A stretch of DNA of 64,000 bases, from the NCBI RefSeq assembly GCF_003999975.1, contig NZ_RJAC01000018.1, positions 124,001 through 188,000 on the forward strand, in the 5' to 3' direction. Below, in pieces: positions 42,949 through 51,811 of the stretch. Within the stretch, counting starts at the first letter, position 1; each line of letters opens with the position of its first letter. The notes under the pieces were generated by a model. The model did not search any database, was not told the origin of the DNA, and saw only the letters and a list, made by a program, of their open reading frames with translations. The position numbers were made by a program, and so were the translations under genes. This stretch comes from Actinoplanes solisilvae (GTDB lineage: Bacteria > Actinomycetota > Actinomycetes > Mycobacteriales > Micromonosporaceae).

Positions 42949-43752
42949 ATGGAATCGCGGGCGCTCGGCTACTTCGTGGCCGTCGCCGAAGAGCTGAACT
43001 TCACTCGGGCCGCCGCCCGGCTCGGCATGAGCGTGCCGCCGCTGTCCCGCGCGATCCGCCGCCTCGAGTCCGACCTCGGCGTGACGCTGTTCGCGCGCAG
43101 CCCTCAGCGGGTCAGCCTGACCCCGGCCGGCGAGACGCTGCTGGCCGAGGGCCGTCTCGCCCTGGACGCGCTGCGGGCCGCCGCCCGCCGCACCCAGCGC
43201 ACCGAGACGGCGTCGCTGATCCTGGCCATGAAGGCCGACGGCGACGCCGGGCTGCTCGACTCCCTCCTGACCCGCTACCGGGCCGACCCCGACGCGCTCC
43301 CCGTCACGATCCGCCTCTGTGGCTGGGGTGCGCAGCCCCGTCTGCTCCTGACCGGCGAGGCCGACGTCGCCCTCGTCACCGAACCGTTCGACCACACCGG
43401 ACTGGACACCGAGGTCATCCACCGTGAGCCCCGGGTGGCCGCCGTCGCGTCCAAAGGCCCCCTCGCCGCCCGGGCGACGCTGACGCCGGGCGACCTCGGT
43501 GACCCGGTGATCCCCGACGGCGTCACCGACCTCGCTCAGCTCCTGACGCTGATCGAGATGGGCCGGGTGAGGGCCGCCTCGCTGCCGTCCTCGATCCGTG
43601 CGCGCTATCCGCGCCCCGGCATCACATATGTCGACATGCCCGACGCCCCGCCCGCGACGCTGGCGATCGCCTGGCCGGCCATGTCACGCTCCCGTGCCAC
43701 CGCCGCCCTCGTCCGGGCGGCCGAGCACGCCGCACTCGAACGGTCAGGCTGA
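42949..43752 (+). CDS. LysR-family regulator
   Basis: 267 residues, short for the family (about 300). The N-terminal winged helix is complete: LGYFVAVAEELNFTRAAARLG, MSVPPLSRAIRRLESDLGVTLFAR. The effector domain is recognisable (LILAMKADGDAGLLDSLL, GEADVALVTEP) but compact, ending soon after TLAIAWPAMSRSRATAALVRA. It probably controls the divergent NmrA-like gene through the 19-bp inverted repeat. ATG 42949 lies so near that repeat that the transcript leader must be very short. Confidence 0.92.
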   Translation: MESRALGYFVAVAEELNFTRAAARLGMSVPPLSRAIRRLESDLGVTLFARSPQRVSLTPAGETLLAEGRLALDALRAAARRTQRTETASLILAMKADGDAGLLDSLLTRYRADPDALPVTIRLCGWGAQPRLLLTGEADVALVTEPFDHTGLDTEVIHREPRVAAVASKGPLAARATLTPGDLGDPVIPDGVTDLAQLLTLIEMGRVRAASLPSSIRARYPRPGITYVDMPDAPPATLAIAWPAMSRSRATAALVRAAEHAALERSG

Positions 43753-43988
43753 ACGGCGCGGTTCTCCCTTTGCCACCGATGACGGCCGTTTCGGGTCCGA
43801 CGTTCGGCGACCTCGCCTCGCGGAGGGAAAGGCAAATCTTCTGACCCTGATGTTCCCGACCTCCTCCGGAGCGGTTCTCGCGGACTAGAGTCACTCCCGG
43901 GCTCCGGCTATCAGGAACGGTCCCACCGCTGGGTCGACATGACGGGAAAGTGCCGGCCGCACGGCGAGAACCACGCGGGAGCGTGCCG

Positions 43989-46751
43989 ATGGACGGGCTG
44001 ACGGGCCGGGGCGAGGAATGCGCCCTTCTCGACCGGTTGATCAGCGCGGTCGGCGCCGGCGAGAGCCGCGTGCTCGTGGTTCGTGGTCAGGCCGGTGTCG
44101 GTAAGACCGCCCTGCTCGACCACGTCTCCACCCACGCCACCGGTTGCCGGGTGCTGCGGATCGTCGGGGTGCAGGCCGAGATGGAGCTGCCCTACGCCGG
44201 CCTGCATCAACTGCTCGCGCCCTCGATCGGCGTTCTGCAACGACTGCCGAAACCGCAGCAGAGGGCGGTCGGCACAGCGTTCGGGTTGAGCCCGGGTCCG
44301 ACACCGGACAGGTTTCTGGTGGCGCTGGCGGTGCTCGGGCTGCTGTCGGAGGTCGCCGCCGAGCGGCCGCTGCTCTGCCTGGTCGACGACGAGCAGTGGC
44401 TCGACCGGGCGTCGGCGCTGGCGCTCGCGTTTGTCGCCCGGCGTATCGCGGCCGATTCGATCGGCCTGATCTTCGGCACCCGGCATCCGGGCGAGGAACT
44501 GGCCGGGCTGCCCGAACTGGTGGTCGAGGGGCTGCGCGACGACGACTCCCGGACGCTGCTGGAGTCGGCGCTGGCCGCCCCGCTCGACCCCCGCGTCCGC
44601 GATCTCATCGTCGCCGAGGCGCAGGGCAATCCCCTGGCCCTGCTGGAACTGCCGCGCGGCCTGAGCCCGGCCGAGCTGGCCGGCGGGTTCGGCCTGCCCT
44701 CGGCCCTGCCCGTTCCGGTCCGGATCGAGAACAGCTTCGAACGCCAGCTCGACAGCCTCCCGGCCGCCACCCGCCGGCTGCTGACCTTGGCCGCCGCCGA
44801 CCCGTCAGGTGATCCACTGCTGGTGTGGCGAGCCGCCGAGAGGCTGGACATTCCGGCCGGTGCCGCCGGGCCGGCGACCGAGAGGGGCCTGGCCGAGTTC
44901 GGGGCGCGGGTGCGGTTCCGGCATCCGCTGGTGCGGTCGGCGGCCTATCGGTCGGCGCCGCTGGACGACCGGCGGCGGGCCCACGCCGTTCTGGCCGAGG
45001 TAACCGACCCGGCCACCGAACCGGACCGCCGGGCGTGGCACCGGGCGCAGGCCGCCGAGGGAGCGGACGAGGACGTAGCCGCCGAGCTGGAGCGCTCGGC
45101 GGGCCGCGCCGAGCAACGTGGCGGGCTGGCCGCGGCCGCCGCGTTCCGGGAACGGGCCGCCCTGCTGACCCCCGATCCGGGCCGCCGGGTGGGGCGCCTG
45201 CTGGCCGCGGCCCGCGCCGCGCAGGAGGCCGGCACGCTCGACGCGGCGCGGGAACTGCTGGTTCTGGCCGAGGCCGGCCCGCTGGACCCCTTGCACACGG
45301 CCGAAATCGATCACCTGCGTGGTCTCCTCGCCCTCGATGAGCAGCGCGACGGCGTCGCCGTCCCGCTTCTGCTGAGCGCGGCCAAGCTGCTCGAACCCCT
45401 CGACGCGGGCCGGGCTCGCCAGACCTACCTGGAAGCTCTCATGGCCGCCGTCGGGGCCGGTGAGCTGGGCGCGCCCGGTGGCATGCGGGCGGCAGCCGAG
45501 GGAGCCCTGGCCACGCCGACGGCGCCCGGACCCCCGCGCCCGGTCGACCTGGTCATCGACGGACTCGCCCGGTGGAAGCTCGAGGGGCACACGGCCGCTG
45601 CCGGAGCGCTGCGCCGGGCTCTGGAGCCGGTGCTGCCTCCGCAGGCCGAAACCTTCGACGCCGGCAGCTGGCTCCGGCTCATCGTCGGCGGAAGTCATCT
45701 CGCCATCGCCCTGGAGGTGTGGGACTTCGAGGCCTGGCGCTCCCTGGCTCAGCGGCAGGTGAAGGTCACCCGCGAGCTCGGCGCCCTGGTCCAGTTGCAG
45801 GTCGCGCTCAATCATCTCGGCGGAGTTCACCTGCTCTCCGGCGAGCCCGGAGTGACCGAGCGGCTCATGGACGAATGCAACCTGGTCGCCGAGGCCAACG
45901 GCAGCCGGCCCGACGACTACACCCTGGTGATTCTCGCGGCCTGGCAGGGCCGGGACGCCCACGCCTCGGCCCTGATCGAAACCGCGATCAGGAATGCCGC
46001 CGGACCCGGGGTGGGCCAGATGATCAGCTCGGCCGGCTACGCGAGCGCGGTTCTGAACAACGGCCTGGGCCGGCACGACGTCGCCCTGGTCGCCGCCCGG
46101 CAGGCGTTCCTGGCCGACGAGTTCGGATTCGGCCCGCAGGTCGTTCCCGAGTTCGCCGAGGCGGCCGCCCGGACCGGCGACACCGACGCGGTCCAGGCGG
46201 CCCTCGACTGGATGGCCGGGCGCACCCGCGTGACCCGTACCGATTGGGCGCTGGGCCTCGACGCCCGGATCCAGGCCCTGGCCGCGGAGGGCGACGAGGC
46301 CGACCAGCTCTACCGCTTCTCGATCGAGCGGCTGGGCCGGACCCCGATCCGGACCCAGCTCGCGCGGTCACACCTGCTCTACGGCGAGTGGCTGCGCCGG
46401 CGGGGCCGCCGGGTCGACGCGCGCGAGCAGCTTCGCACCGCCCACCACATGCTCGACGACATGGGGATGGCGGCGTTCGCCGACCGGGCCCGCCGCGAGC
46501 TGCTCGCCACCGGCGCCACCGCCCGCAAGCGCGCCGCCTCGATCGTGCCCGACGGCGAGAAACTCACCTCGCAGGAGGCCGAGGTGGCGCGCCTGGCCCG
46601 GGACGGCCTGTCCAATCCCGAGATCGGGGCCAGGCTGTTCATATCGTCCCGCACCGCCCAATATCACCTGCGCAAGGTCTTCGCCAAGCTCGGTGTCAGC
46701 TCGCGCAGCCAGCTCCACCGCGTCCTGCCGGACGCCAGCCTGCACGGCTGA
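43989..46751 (+). CDS. LAL-type LuxR regulator (second)
   Basis: 920 residues from ATG 43989 (GGGAG upstream; codons further upstream look non-coding). Walker A is GQAGVGKT (33-40). MELPYAGLHQLLAPSIGVLQ is typical of one actinomycete LAL branch, and Walker B is LLCLVDDEQWLDRASALAL. A long helical middle follows. The C-terminal LuxR domain reads LTSQEAEVARLARDGLSN and FISSRTAQYHLRKVFAKLGV. It differs clearly from the other two LAL proteins here, which match each other more closely. Target genes are unknown. The next LAL gene starts 133 bp downstream. Confidence 0.93.
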   Translation: MDGLTGRGEECALLDRLISAVGAGESRVLVVRGQAGVGKTALLDHVSTHATGCRVLRIVGVQAEMELPYAGLHQLLAPSIGVLQRLPKPQQRAVGTAFGLSPGPTPDRFLVALAVLGLLSEVAAERPLLCLVDDEQWLDRASALALAFVARRIAADSIGLIFGTRHPGEELAGLPELVVEGLRDDDSRTLLESALAAPLDPRVRDLIVAEAQGNPLALLELPRGLSPAELAGGFGLPSALPVPVRIENSFERQLDSLPAATRRLLTLAAADPSGDPLLVWRAAERLDIPAGAAGPATERGLAEFGARVRFRHPLVRSAAYRSAPLDDRRRAHAVLAEVTDPATEPDRRAWHRAQAAEGADEDVAAELERSAGRAEQRGGLAAAAAFRERAALLTPDPGRRVGRLLAAARAAQEAGTLDAARELLVLAEAGPLDPLHTAEIDHLRGLLALDEQRDGVAVPLLLSAAKLLEPLDAGRARQTYLEALMAAVGAGELGAPGGMRAAAEGALATPTAPGPPRPVDLVIDGLARWKLEGHTAAAGALRRALEPVLPPQAETFDAGSWLRLIVGGSHLAIALEVWDFEAWRSLAQRQVKVTRELGALVQLQVALNHLGGVHLLSGEPGVTERLMDECNLVAEANGSRPDDYTLVILAAWQGRDAHASALIETAIRNAAGPGVGQMISSAGYASAVLNNGLGRHDVALVAARQAFLADEFGFGPQVVPEFAEAAARTGDTDAVQAALDWMAGRTRVTRTDWALGLDARIQALAAEGDEADQLYRFSIERLGRTPIRTQLARSHLLYGEWLRRRGRRVDAREQLRTAHHMLDDMGMAAFADRARRELLATGATARKRAASIVPDGEKLTSQEAEVARLARDGLSNPEIGARLFISSRTAQYHLRKVFAKLGVSSRSQLHRVLPDASLHG

Positions 46752-46884
46752 CTGGCCAGGTGGCGGACGCGATCGCCGGCCACCCCCGCGACGATGACGG
46801 TTGGCATCGCCGAGCAGCTCACGGCTACGCCGTCGGGTCCGGGCCGGACGGTCCCCGTTCGAGGCGCTCATCTGGGGGGAACAC

Positions 46885-49665
46885 ATGACTGTCATCGACA
46901 AGATCCCGGTTCCGGCCCACGGGCCCGATCCGGTGGGTGCCGTCACGCTGAGGGGACGGGAATCAGCGCTGGCCCTGATCGATCGCCGCCTCGCCGATCT
47001 GCGCGACGGGCACGGCAACGTGCTGCTGCTCGACGGAGGACCGGGCATCGGCAAGACAAGGCTCCTCGACGAGTTACGGAGCCGGACCAACCGGGCCGGG
47101 TTACCCGTCCTGCGGGCCGAAGCCGTCGACGGGCAGCAGAATGTACGGTTCGCGCTGTTGGTGGCGGCCGTGTTCGGCGCCCAGCCACCGATCACCGAAG
47201 TACAGCACGTGCGCGACGCCGACCGACGCGGCGACCTCGGCTACTGGCTGGTTCACGAGCTGACCGAAGGGCTGCGGCGAGCCTCGACCCGTACACCCCT
47301 GGTGGTGATACTGGACGGTCTGCAATGGGCGGATTCCGCCACCACCAATGCGATCCGGGCGATCAGCGCCGGGCTGCGGAACTCCGCCGTGCTGTGGGCC
47401 CTGGCGGCTCGGCGGGACCAGGCCGGCGACGGGCTCCGGAAACTGTTCACCGAACTCGCCGACGGCGGCGCGGACACCGTGAGTCTGGGCGGGATTCGCG
47501 CGGCTGCCGTCCCGGCCCTGATCGAGGACGTCGTCCGCACGGCGGCCACGCCGCGATTGCTCGGGCTGGCCGAGCCGGCTGACGGCCACCCCTTCTGGCT
47601 CATCCAGTTGCTGTGCGGACTCCGCGAGGAGGATTGCCTGCACGGCACCCGAGGACCGGCGACGCTGCCTCGACGGATCACGCGCTTGATGCAGGAACGG
47701 TTGGAGGCCCTGACACCGCAGGCGCGGCGCCTGGTGCGAATGGCCGCCGTGATGCCGCCCCGGTTCACCGCCGACCACCTGGCCGGTCTGACGGACAGTC
47801 ATGCCACCGAGCTGATCGAGCCCCTGGACGAGGCGATCCGGGCGGGACTGCTCGCCGTGGACGGCGCCCGGTTGCGCTTCCAGCCGGAGCTGCTGAGACA
47901 CGCGACCCGCGAGACCATGCCGGTCTCTCTTCGACGGGCCCTGGACCGCGAGGCGGCCGAGGTGCTGCTGCGGGCCGGGGAGAATCCGGTCGAGGTAGCG
48001 GCCGGCGTGGCCGAGACGGCGGAAGTGGGTGACCGGCCGGCGGCCTCGGTGCTACGCGCGGCGGCCCGCGCTCTGGCCGCCTCCGACAGTGGCGCCGCGG
48101 CTGACCTCTGCGTCCGCGCTGTCGACCTGCTCACGGCGGACGACGCCGAGCGCGGGCCGACCGCGGCCGAAGCAGCCGAACTCCTGCACCGGGCGCACCG
48201 CGTGAGCGAGGCCGAGCTGCTCGCGGACCGGGTGATCGCGGGTCCGCTGACGACCGGCAGCGAGGCCGAGCTGCGTCTGACGATGTCAACGATGGCGTCC
48301 CGGCCGCTCACCGACCGGATCCGGGAGAATCACCTCGCGCTGAACCTCACGGGCATCGACCGGTCGACGCGGAGGCGGCACCACGTCCAGCTCGCTCAGA
48401 ACCTGCTGCTGGCCGGCGATCACGAGTCGGCGTACCGGCTCGCGCGCCGGACGCTGGCGGGCACCCAGGAGACCGGCGACCCGGAACCCGATGGTGCCGC
48501 CCGGCTCGTGCTGGTCGCCACGCACATCGCCCGGGGTGACGCGAGCACCGCTTCGACGGAGCTCTCCGGGCTGCTGGGCAGCGGGCCGCCGCTCGCGCTC
48601 GGCGCCGACAACGTTCTGACAGCGGCGCTGTGGCACTGCCTCGGGTGTGACGAGGAAGGGGGAACCGTACTGAAGGACTGCCTGGGCCAGGCCCGGCGGG
48701 AACGCAACAGTCCCCTTCTCGCTCTGACCACCCATATCCGGGCGCAGGCCGGCCTGATCGCCGGCCGGCTGACCGACGCTCGCGCCGACCTGGACTCGAT
48801 CGACCCGGACCACGAGCAGGGCTGGGCGCTCGTGCTCCGGATGGTGACCGCGGCCGGACTCGCCGTCCACCTGGGCGACCGGGACCTCGGCCGGGCGGCC
48901 ACCGCGGCGGCCAAGCGCCTGCGCTCGGCGGACGGACCCAGCGAGCGGCGTTGGGCCGGCCGAGTCCTGGCCATGTCGGCCGCCCAGCGCGACGACATGG
49001 CGTACGCCTGCCGGTTGCTGGCCCAGGACTCCCTGGTGCCGGGCGCCCCACCGGTTCCGTACGACATGTCCTTCCTGGTCGCCGCGGCCCGGATCGCGGT
49101 GTCGGCCCGTGATCGCGATCTCCTCGAGCGGGTCACCACCGCCGCCGCCGCGCACACCGGGAACAGCGCCGCGCCGGCGTTCGCGGTCGGAGCCGATCAT
49201 GTCGTTCGGCTGGTCGACGGCGACGCTGCGGGACTGCTCGCTGTCGCTGACCGGCACTCCGGCTCCCGGCCGCTGCTGGCCGCGGCGGCGACCGAGGACG
49301 CCGGCCGCATTCTGGTCGAGGACGGAAGCACAGCCGCCGGCCTGGAGCAGCTCAACCGGGCCTTCGACGCCTATGCCGCGGCCGGGGCCGTGGCCGACGC
49401 CCAGCGACTCCAACAGATGTTGCGCCGGCACGGCACGCACCGGCGGGTCATGAAGCGTCGCCCCAGCAGCGGCTGGGACAGCCTCACGGAGGCCGAGCTG
49501 GGCGTCGTCCGGATCGTCGCGACCGGTTCCACCAACCGCGAAGTGGCCGAACGTCTGTTTCTGTCGCCGCACACGGTCAACGCTCATCTCCGCAACGCCT
49601 ACGCCAAGCTCGGCATCGCGTCCCGCGTGCGACTGGCGAACATGCTGCGAGACTACGACGGCTGA
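46885..49665 (+). CDS. LAL-type LuxR regulator (third)
   Basis: 926 residues from ATG 46885, with GGGGGGAA just upstream; a longer frame begins at 46801 but lacks family character. Walker A is GGPGIGKT (51-58), Walker B VVILDGLQWADSATTNAI, and the C-terminal LuxR helix-turn-helix LTEAELGVVRIVATGSTN with LSPHTVNAHLRNAYAKL. Size, domain spacing and C-terminus resemble the regulator at 12081, suggesting paralogues. It stands directly after another LAL gene on the same strand; no biosynthetic cluster adjoins. Confidence 0.92.
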   Translation: MTVIDKIPVPAHGPDPVGAVTLRGRESALALIDRRLADLRDGHGNVLLLDGGPGIGKTRLLDELRSRTNRAGLPVLRAEAVDGQQNVRFALLVAAVFGAQPPITEVQHVRDADRRGDLGYWLVHELTEGLRRASTRTPLVVILDGLQWADSATTNAIRAISAGLRNSAVLWALAARRDQAGDGLRKLFTELADGGADTVSLGGIRAAAVPALIEDVVRTAATPRLLGLAEPADGHPFWLIQLLCGLREEDCLHGTRGPATLPRRITRLMQERLEALTPQARRLVRMAAVMPPRFTADHLAGLTDSHATELIEPLDEAIRAGLLAVDGARLRFQPELLRHATRETMPVSLRRALDREAAEVLLRAGENPVEVAAGVAETAEVGDRPAASVLRAAARALAASDSGAAADLCVRAVDLLTADDAERGPTAAEAAELLHRAHRVSEAELLADRVIAGPLTTGSEAELRLTMSTMASRPLTDRIRENHLALNLTGIDRSTRRRHHVQLAQNLLLAGDHESAYRLARRTLAGTQETGDPEPDGAARLVLVATHIARGDASTASTELSGLLGSGPPLALGADNVLTAALWHCLGCDEEGGTVLKDCLGQARRERNSPLLALTTHIRAQAGLIAGRLTDARADLDSIDPDHEQGWALVLRMVTAAGLAVHLGDRDLGRAATAAAKRLRSADGPSERRWAGRVLAMSAAQRDDMAYACRLLAQDSLVPGAPPVPYDMSFLVAAARIAVSARDRDLLERVTTAAAAHTGNSAAPAFAVGADHVVRLVDGDAAGLLAVADRHSGSRPLLAAAATEDAGRILVEDGSTAAGLEQLNRAFDAYAAAGAVADAQRLQQMLRRHGTHRRVMKRRPSSGWDSLTEAELGVVRIVATGSTNREVAERLFLSPHTVNAHLRNAYAKLGIASRVRLANMLRDYDG

Positions 49666-49772
49666 CCCGCCGTGAGGCGGCGTAATCGATCAGGGTCTGG
49701 ACCTCGGTGACCGTGTTCGAGTCCGATCCCCGAGGTGCGGGATTCCAGCGGCGCCGTGGGTAGTAGGAGCAG

Positions 49773-50693
49773 GTGAGAAAGACGGTTCTGGTAAGCGGCG
49801 CGTCCGGCTTCATCGGCTCCCACGTGGCTGCACGCCTGGCCGAGGAGGGTTACCGGGTGCTTGCCATGACCCGGCACCCCCGGGATTATCACGGCGCGGG
49901 GGAGCCGACCGAGGCGGATGTGTCCGATCCCGTCAGCCTGGCGGCGGCGTTCGCCGGGGTCGATGTGGCCTACTACCTGGTCCACTCGCTGGCCTCGGCC
50001 GATTTCGAACAACGCGACGCCGACGCCGCCCGCAACTTCGCGGAGGCCGCGGCCGCGGCTCAGGTGGAACGGATCATCTACCTCGGTGGGCTCGGCGCGA
50101 ACGACGGCACGTTGTCGGCGCATCTGCGGTCCCGGCGGGAGGTCGAGGACATCCTCAGATCCGGTCCGGTGCCGGTGACCGTGTTACGCGCCGCGGTGGT
50201 CATCGGCCACGGCGGTATCTCCTGGGAGATGACGCGGCAGCTCGCCCACCGGTTGCCGGCGATGGTGACGCCGCGATGGGTGCGCACCCGGACCCAGCCG
50301 ATCGCCCTGCCGGACGCGGTGCGCTATCTCACCGGGGTGCTCGAGCCGGTCGAGGCCCGCGGCCGCACGTACGAGATCGGCGGCCCGGAGGTACTGCGCT
50401 ACATCGACATGTTGCAGCGCGTCGCCAAGATCCGTGGAAGCCGGCTGCCCAACCTCACCGTGCCGCTGCTGACCCCGCGGTTGTCGTCGGCGTGGCTCAA
50501 GTTCGTCACCGACGTCGACCTGGCAACCGCCCGCAACCTGGTCGACTCCATGTCCACCGAGGTGGTCGTGCACGACGACGCCATCATCCGGCTCGTTCCC
50601 GGCACGCCCCTCGGCTACGACGACGCGGTGCGGCTCGCCCTGGCCGACCGCGAGCGGGCCGCCCGGCACGACCGGCAGCGGGCGGCTCGGTGA
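49773..50693 (+). CDS. NAD(P)-binding atypical SDR (epimerase-like)
   Basis: 306 residues from GTG 49773 (AGGAG upstream). The motif TVLVSGASGFIGSHVAARLAEEGY is followed by VAYYLVHSLASADFEQRD and RIIYLGGLGAND, then PVTVLRAAVVIGHG. The VDVAYYLVHS and IIYLGGL motifs mark the group related to the N-terminal halves of DUF2867-type proteins, whose substrates are unknown. Its stop overlaps the GTG of the CPBP protease gene (GTGA). The operon pair is preceded by a small GC hairpin (CCGCC-GTGA-GGCGG, near 49668-49681). Confidence 0.88.
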   Translation: MRKTVLVSGASGFIGSHVAARLAEEGYRVLAMTRHPRDYHGAGEPTEADVSDPVSLAAAFAGVDVAYYLVHSLASADFEQRDADAARNFAEAAAAAQVERIIYLGGLGANDGTLSAHLRSRREVEDILRSGPVPVTVLRAAVVIGHGGISWEMTRQLAHRLPAMVTPRWVRTRTQPIALPDAVRYLTGVLEPVEARGRTYEIGGPEVLRYIDMLQRVAKIRGSRLPNLTVPLLTPRLSSAWLKFVTDVDLATARNLVDSMSTEVVVHDDAIIRLVPGTPLGYDDAVRLALADRERAARHDRQRAAR

Positions 50694-51406
50694 CGTCGGC
50701 CTGGCTGAGCCGCGCTCGACGTACCGTGGGTCCCTCGCTGATCGACCCGGTCGACCGCGACCACCACCAGACCGACCGGGAGTTCCGAAGGCGCCGCGTC
50801 GTCGTCGCGATCACCCTGCTGGCCGGCGCCGTCCTGCTGGGGATCTCCCTGTCGGTACGCCCCGGCGACGACGTCTTCTACCTGCTCACGGTGCTGGTGG
50901 CGCTCACCTGGGTCACCGGAGCGCTGCTGTCCGGGCCGCTGCACCTGGGCCGCATAACGGTCCGCGACCGGCTGCGACGCCCGATCGTCACGCCGATCGT
51001 CACCGGGCTCCTGCTGGGCGCCGTCTTCGTGGCCGGCTCGCTCGTCGTCCGCGAACTGCCGCCGCTGCGTGAGCTGGTCAACAGCGTCCTGGCCCACGCC
51101 CGGTACGGCGCCGTCGTGCCGATCGTCGCCGTCACGCTCCTCAACGGCGTGGCCGAGGAGGTCTTCTTCCGCGGAGCGCTGTTCGCCGCGATCGGCCGGC
51201 GGCACGCCGTCCTCATCTCCACCGTGATCTATGCGGCGGCGACGGTCGCCACCGGCAACCTCATGCTGGTGTTCGCCGCTTTCGTGCTCGGCCTGATCCT
51301 GGCCCTGCAGCGCCGCGCATCCGGTGGCGTCCTCGCCCCCATCCTGACCCACATCACCTGGTCGACGACGATGGTGCTGGCGCTGCCCGCCTTGATCCGC
51401 GAGTAA
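50690..51406 (+). CDS. CPBP-family intramembrane metalloprotease
   Basis: 238 residues. About six membrane helices surround the Abi/CPBP motifs: EEVFFRGAL (Glu-Glu and Arg), then FAAFVLGLILALQ, and the metal-binding His in LTHITWSTTM. Relatives (Rce1-like) cleave membrane proteins or prenylated peptides, and some act in bacteriocin self-immunity. GTG 50690 overlaps the preceding stop. The N-terminal stretch DPVDRDHHQTDREFRRRR is cytoplasmic. The 3' end touches a response-regulator pseudogene on the other strand. Confidence 0.88.
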   Translation: MTSAWLSRARRTVGPSLIDPVDRDHHQTDREFRRRRVVVAITLLAGAVLLGISLSVRPGDDVFYLLTVLVALTWVTGALLSGPLHLGRITVRDRLRRPIVTPIVTGLLLGAVFVAGSLVVRELPPLRELVNSVLAHARYGAVVPIVAVTLLNGVAEEVFFRGALFAAIGRRHAVLISTVIYAAATVATGNLMLVFAAFVLGLILALQRRASGGVLAPILTHITWSTTMVLALPALIRE

Positions 51407-51684
51407 GTGACACCAGTTCGGCGGCCACGCCCGGTTCGAGGACTGATTCGCCGCGGACGGCGGCGCGGACGGCTTCCATCAGCCGTTCCGAGGAAGCGTC
51501 CTTGACCAGGTAGCCGATCGCCCGGCGCGGATCGCGGGGAACACGTCGGCGTCGTCGTCGAAGGTGGTCAGGGGCGATCACCTTGACCTGCGGGTGGTTC
51601 GCTCGGACGTGCCGGGTCGCGGTCGTCCCGTCCATCACCGGCATCCGCAGGTCCACCAGCACCACGTCCGGTGACGCCCCGCCC
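51404..51684 (-). pseudogene. Broken response-regulator receiver domain
   Basis: Minus-strand sequence reads the middle and end of a receiver domain: PDVVLVDLRMPVMDGTTATR, VRANHPQVKVIA, then AIGYLVKDASSERLMEAVRA. Between the two halves the expected LTTFDDDADVFPAIRAG is encoded in a shifted frame, flanked by one extra C and one missing base, i.e. compensating +1/-1 frameshifts. The N-terminal acidic residues and the whole DNA-binding domain are missing. A further extra G seems to lie near 51690. A decayed NarL-type regulator. Confidence 0.75.
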
Positions 51685-51811
51685 GGCCAGTTCCACTCGG
51701 CCGCCCCGGCCTGGGCCTTGCGATCACGGCGTCGCGATGCGCCGCTGCCCGCCGAGCCGGAACCGTTTCACCAGACGTACGAGGTGTCGTAGGGACCGCG
51801 GCGCGACCCGG

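Noticed and set aside
49700..49740. GTTCGAGTCC motif resembling a tRNA T-loop
   Set aside because: The flanking bases do not pair as a T-stem, and no acceptor, D or anticodon stem can be drawn around it.
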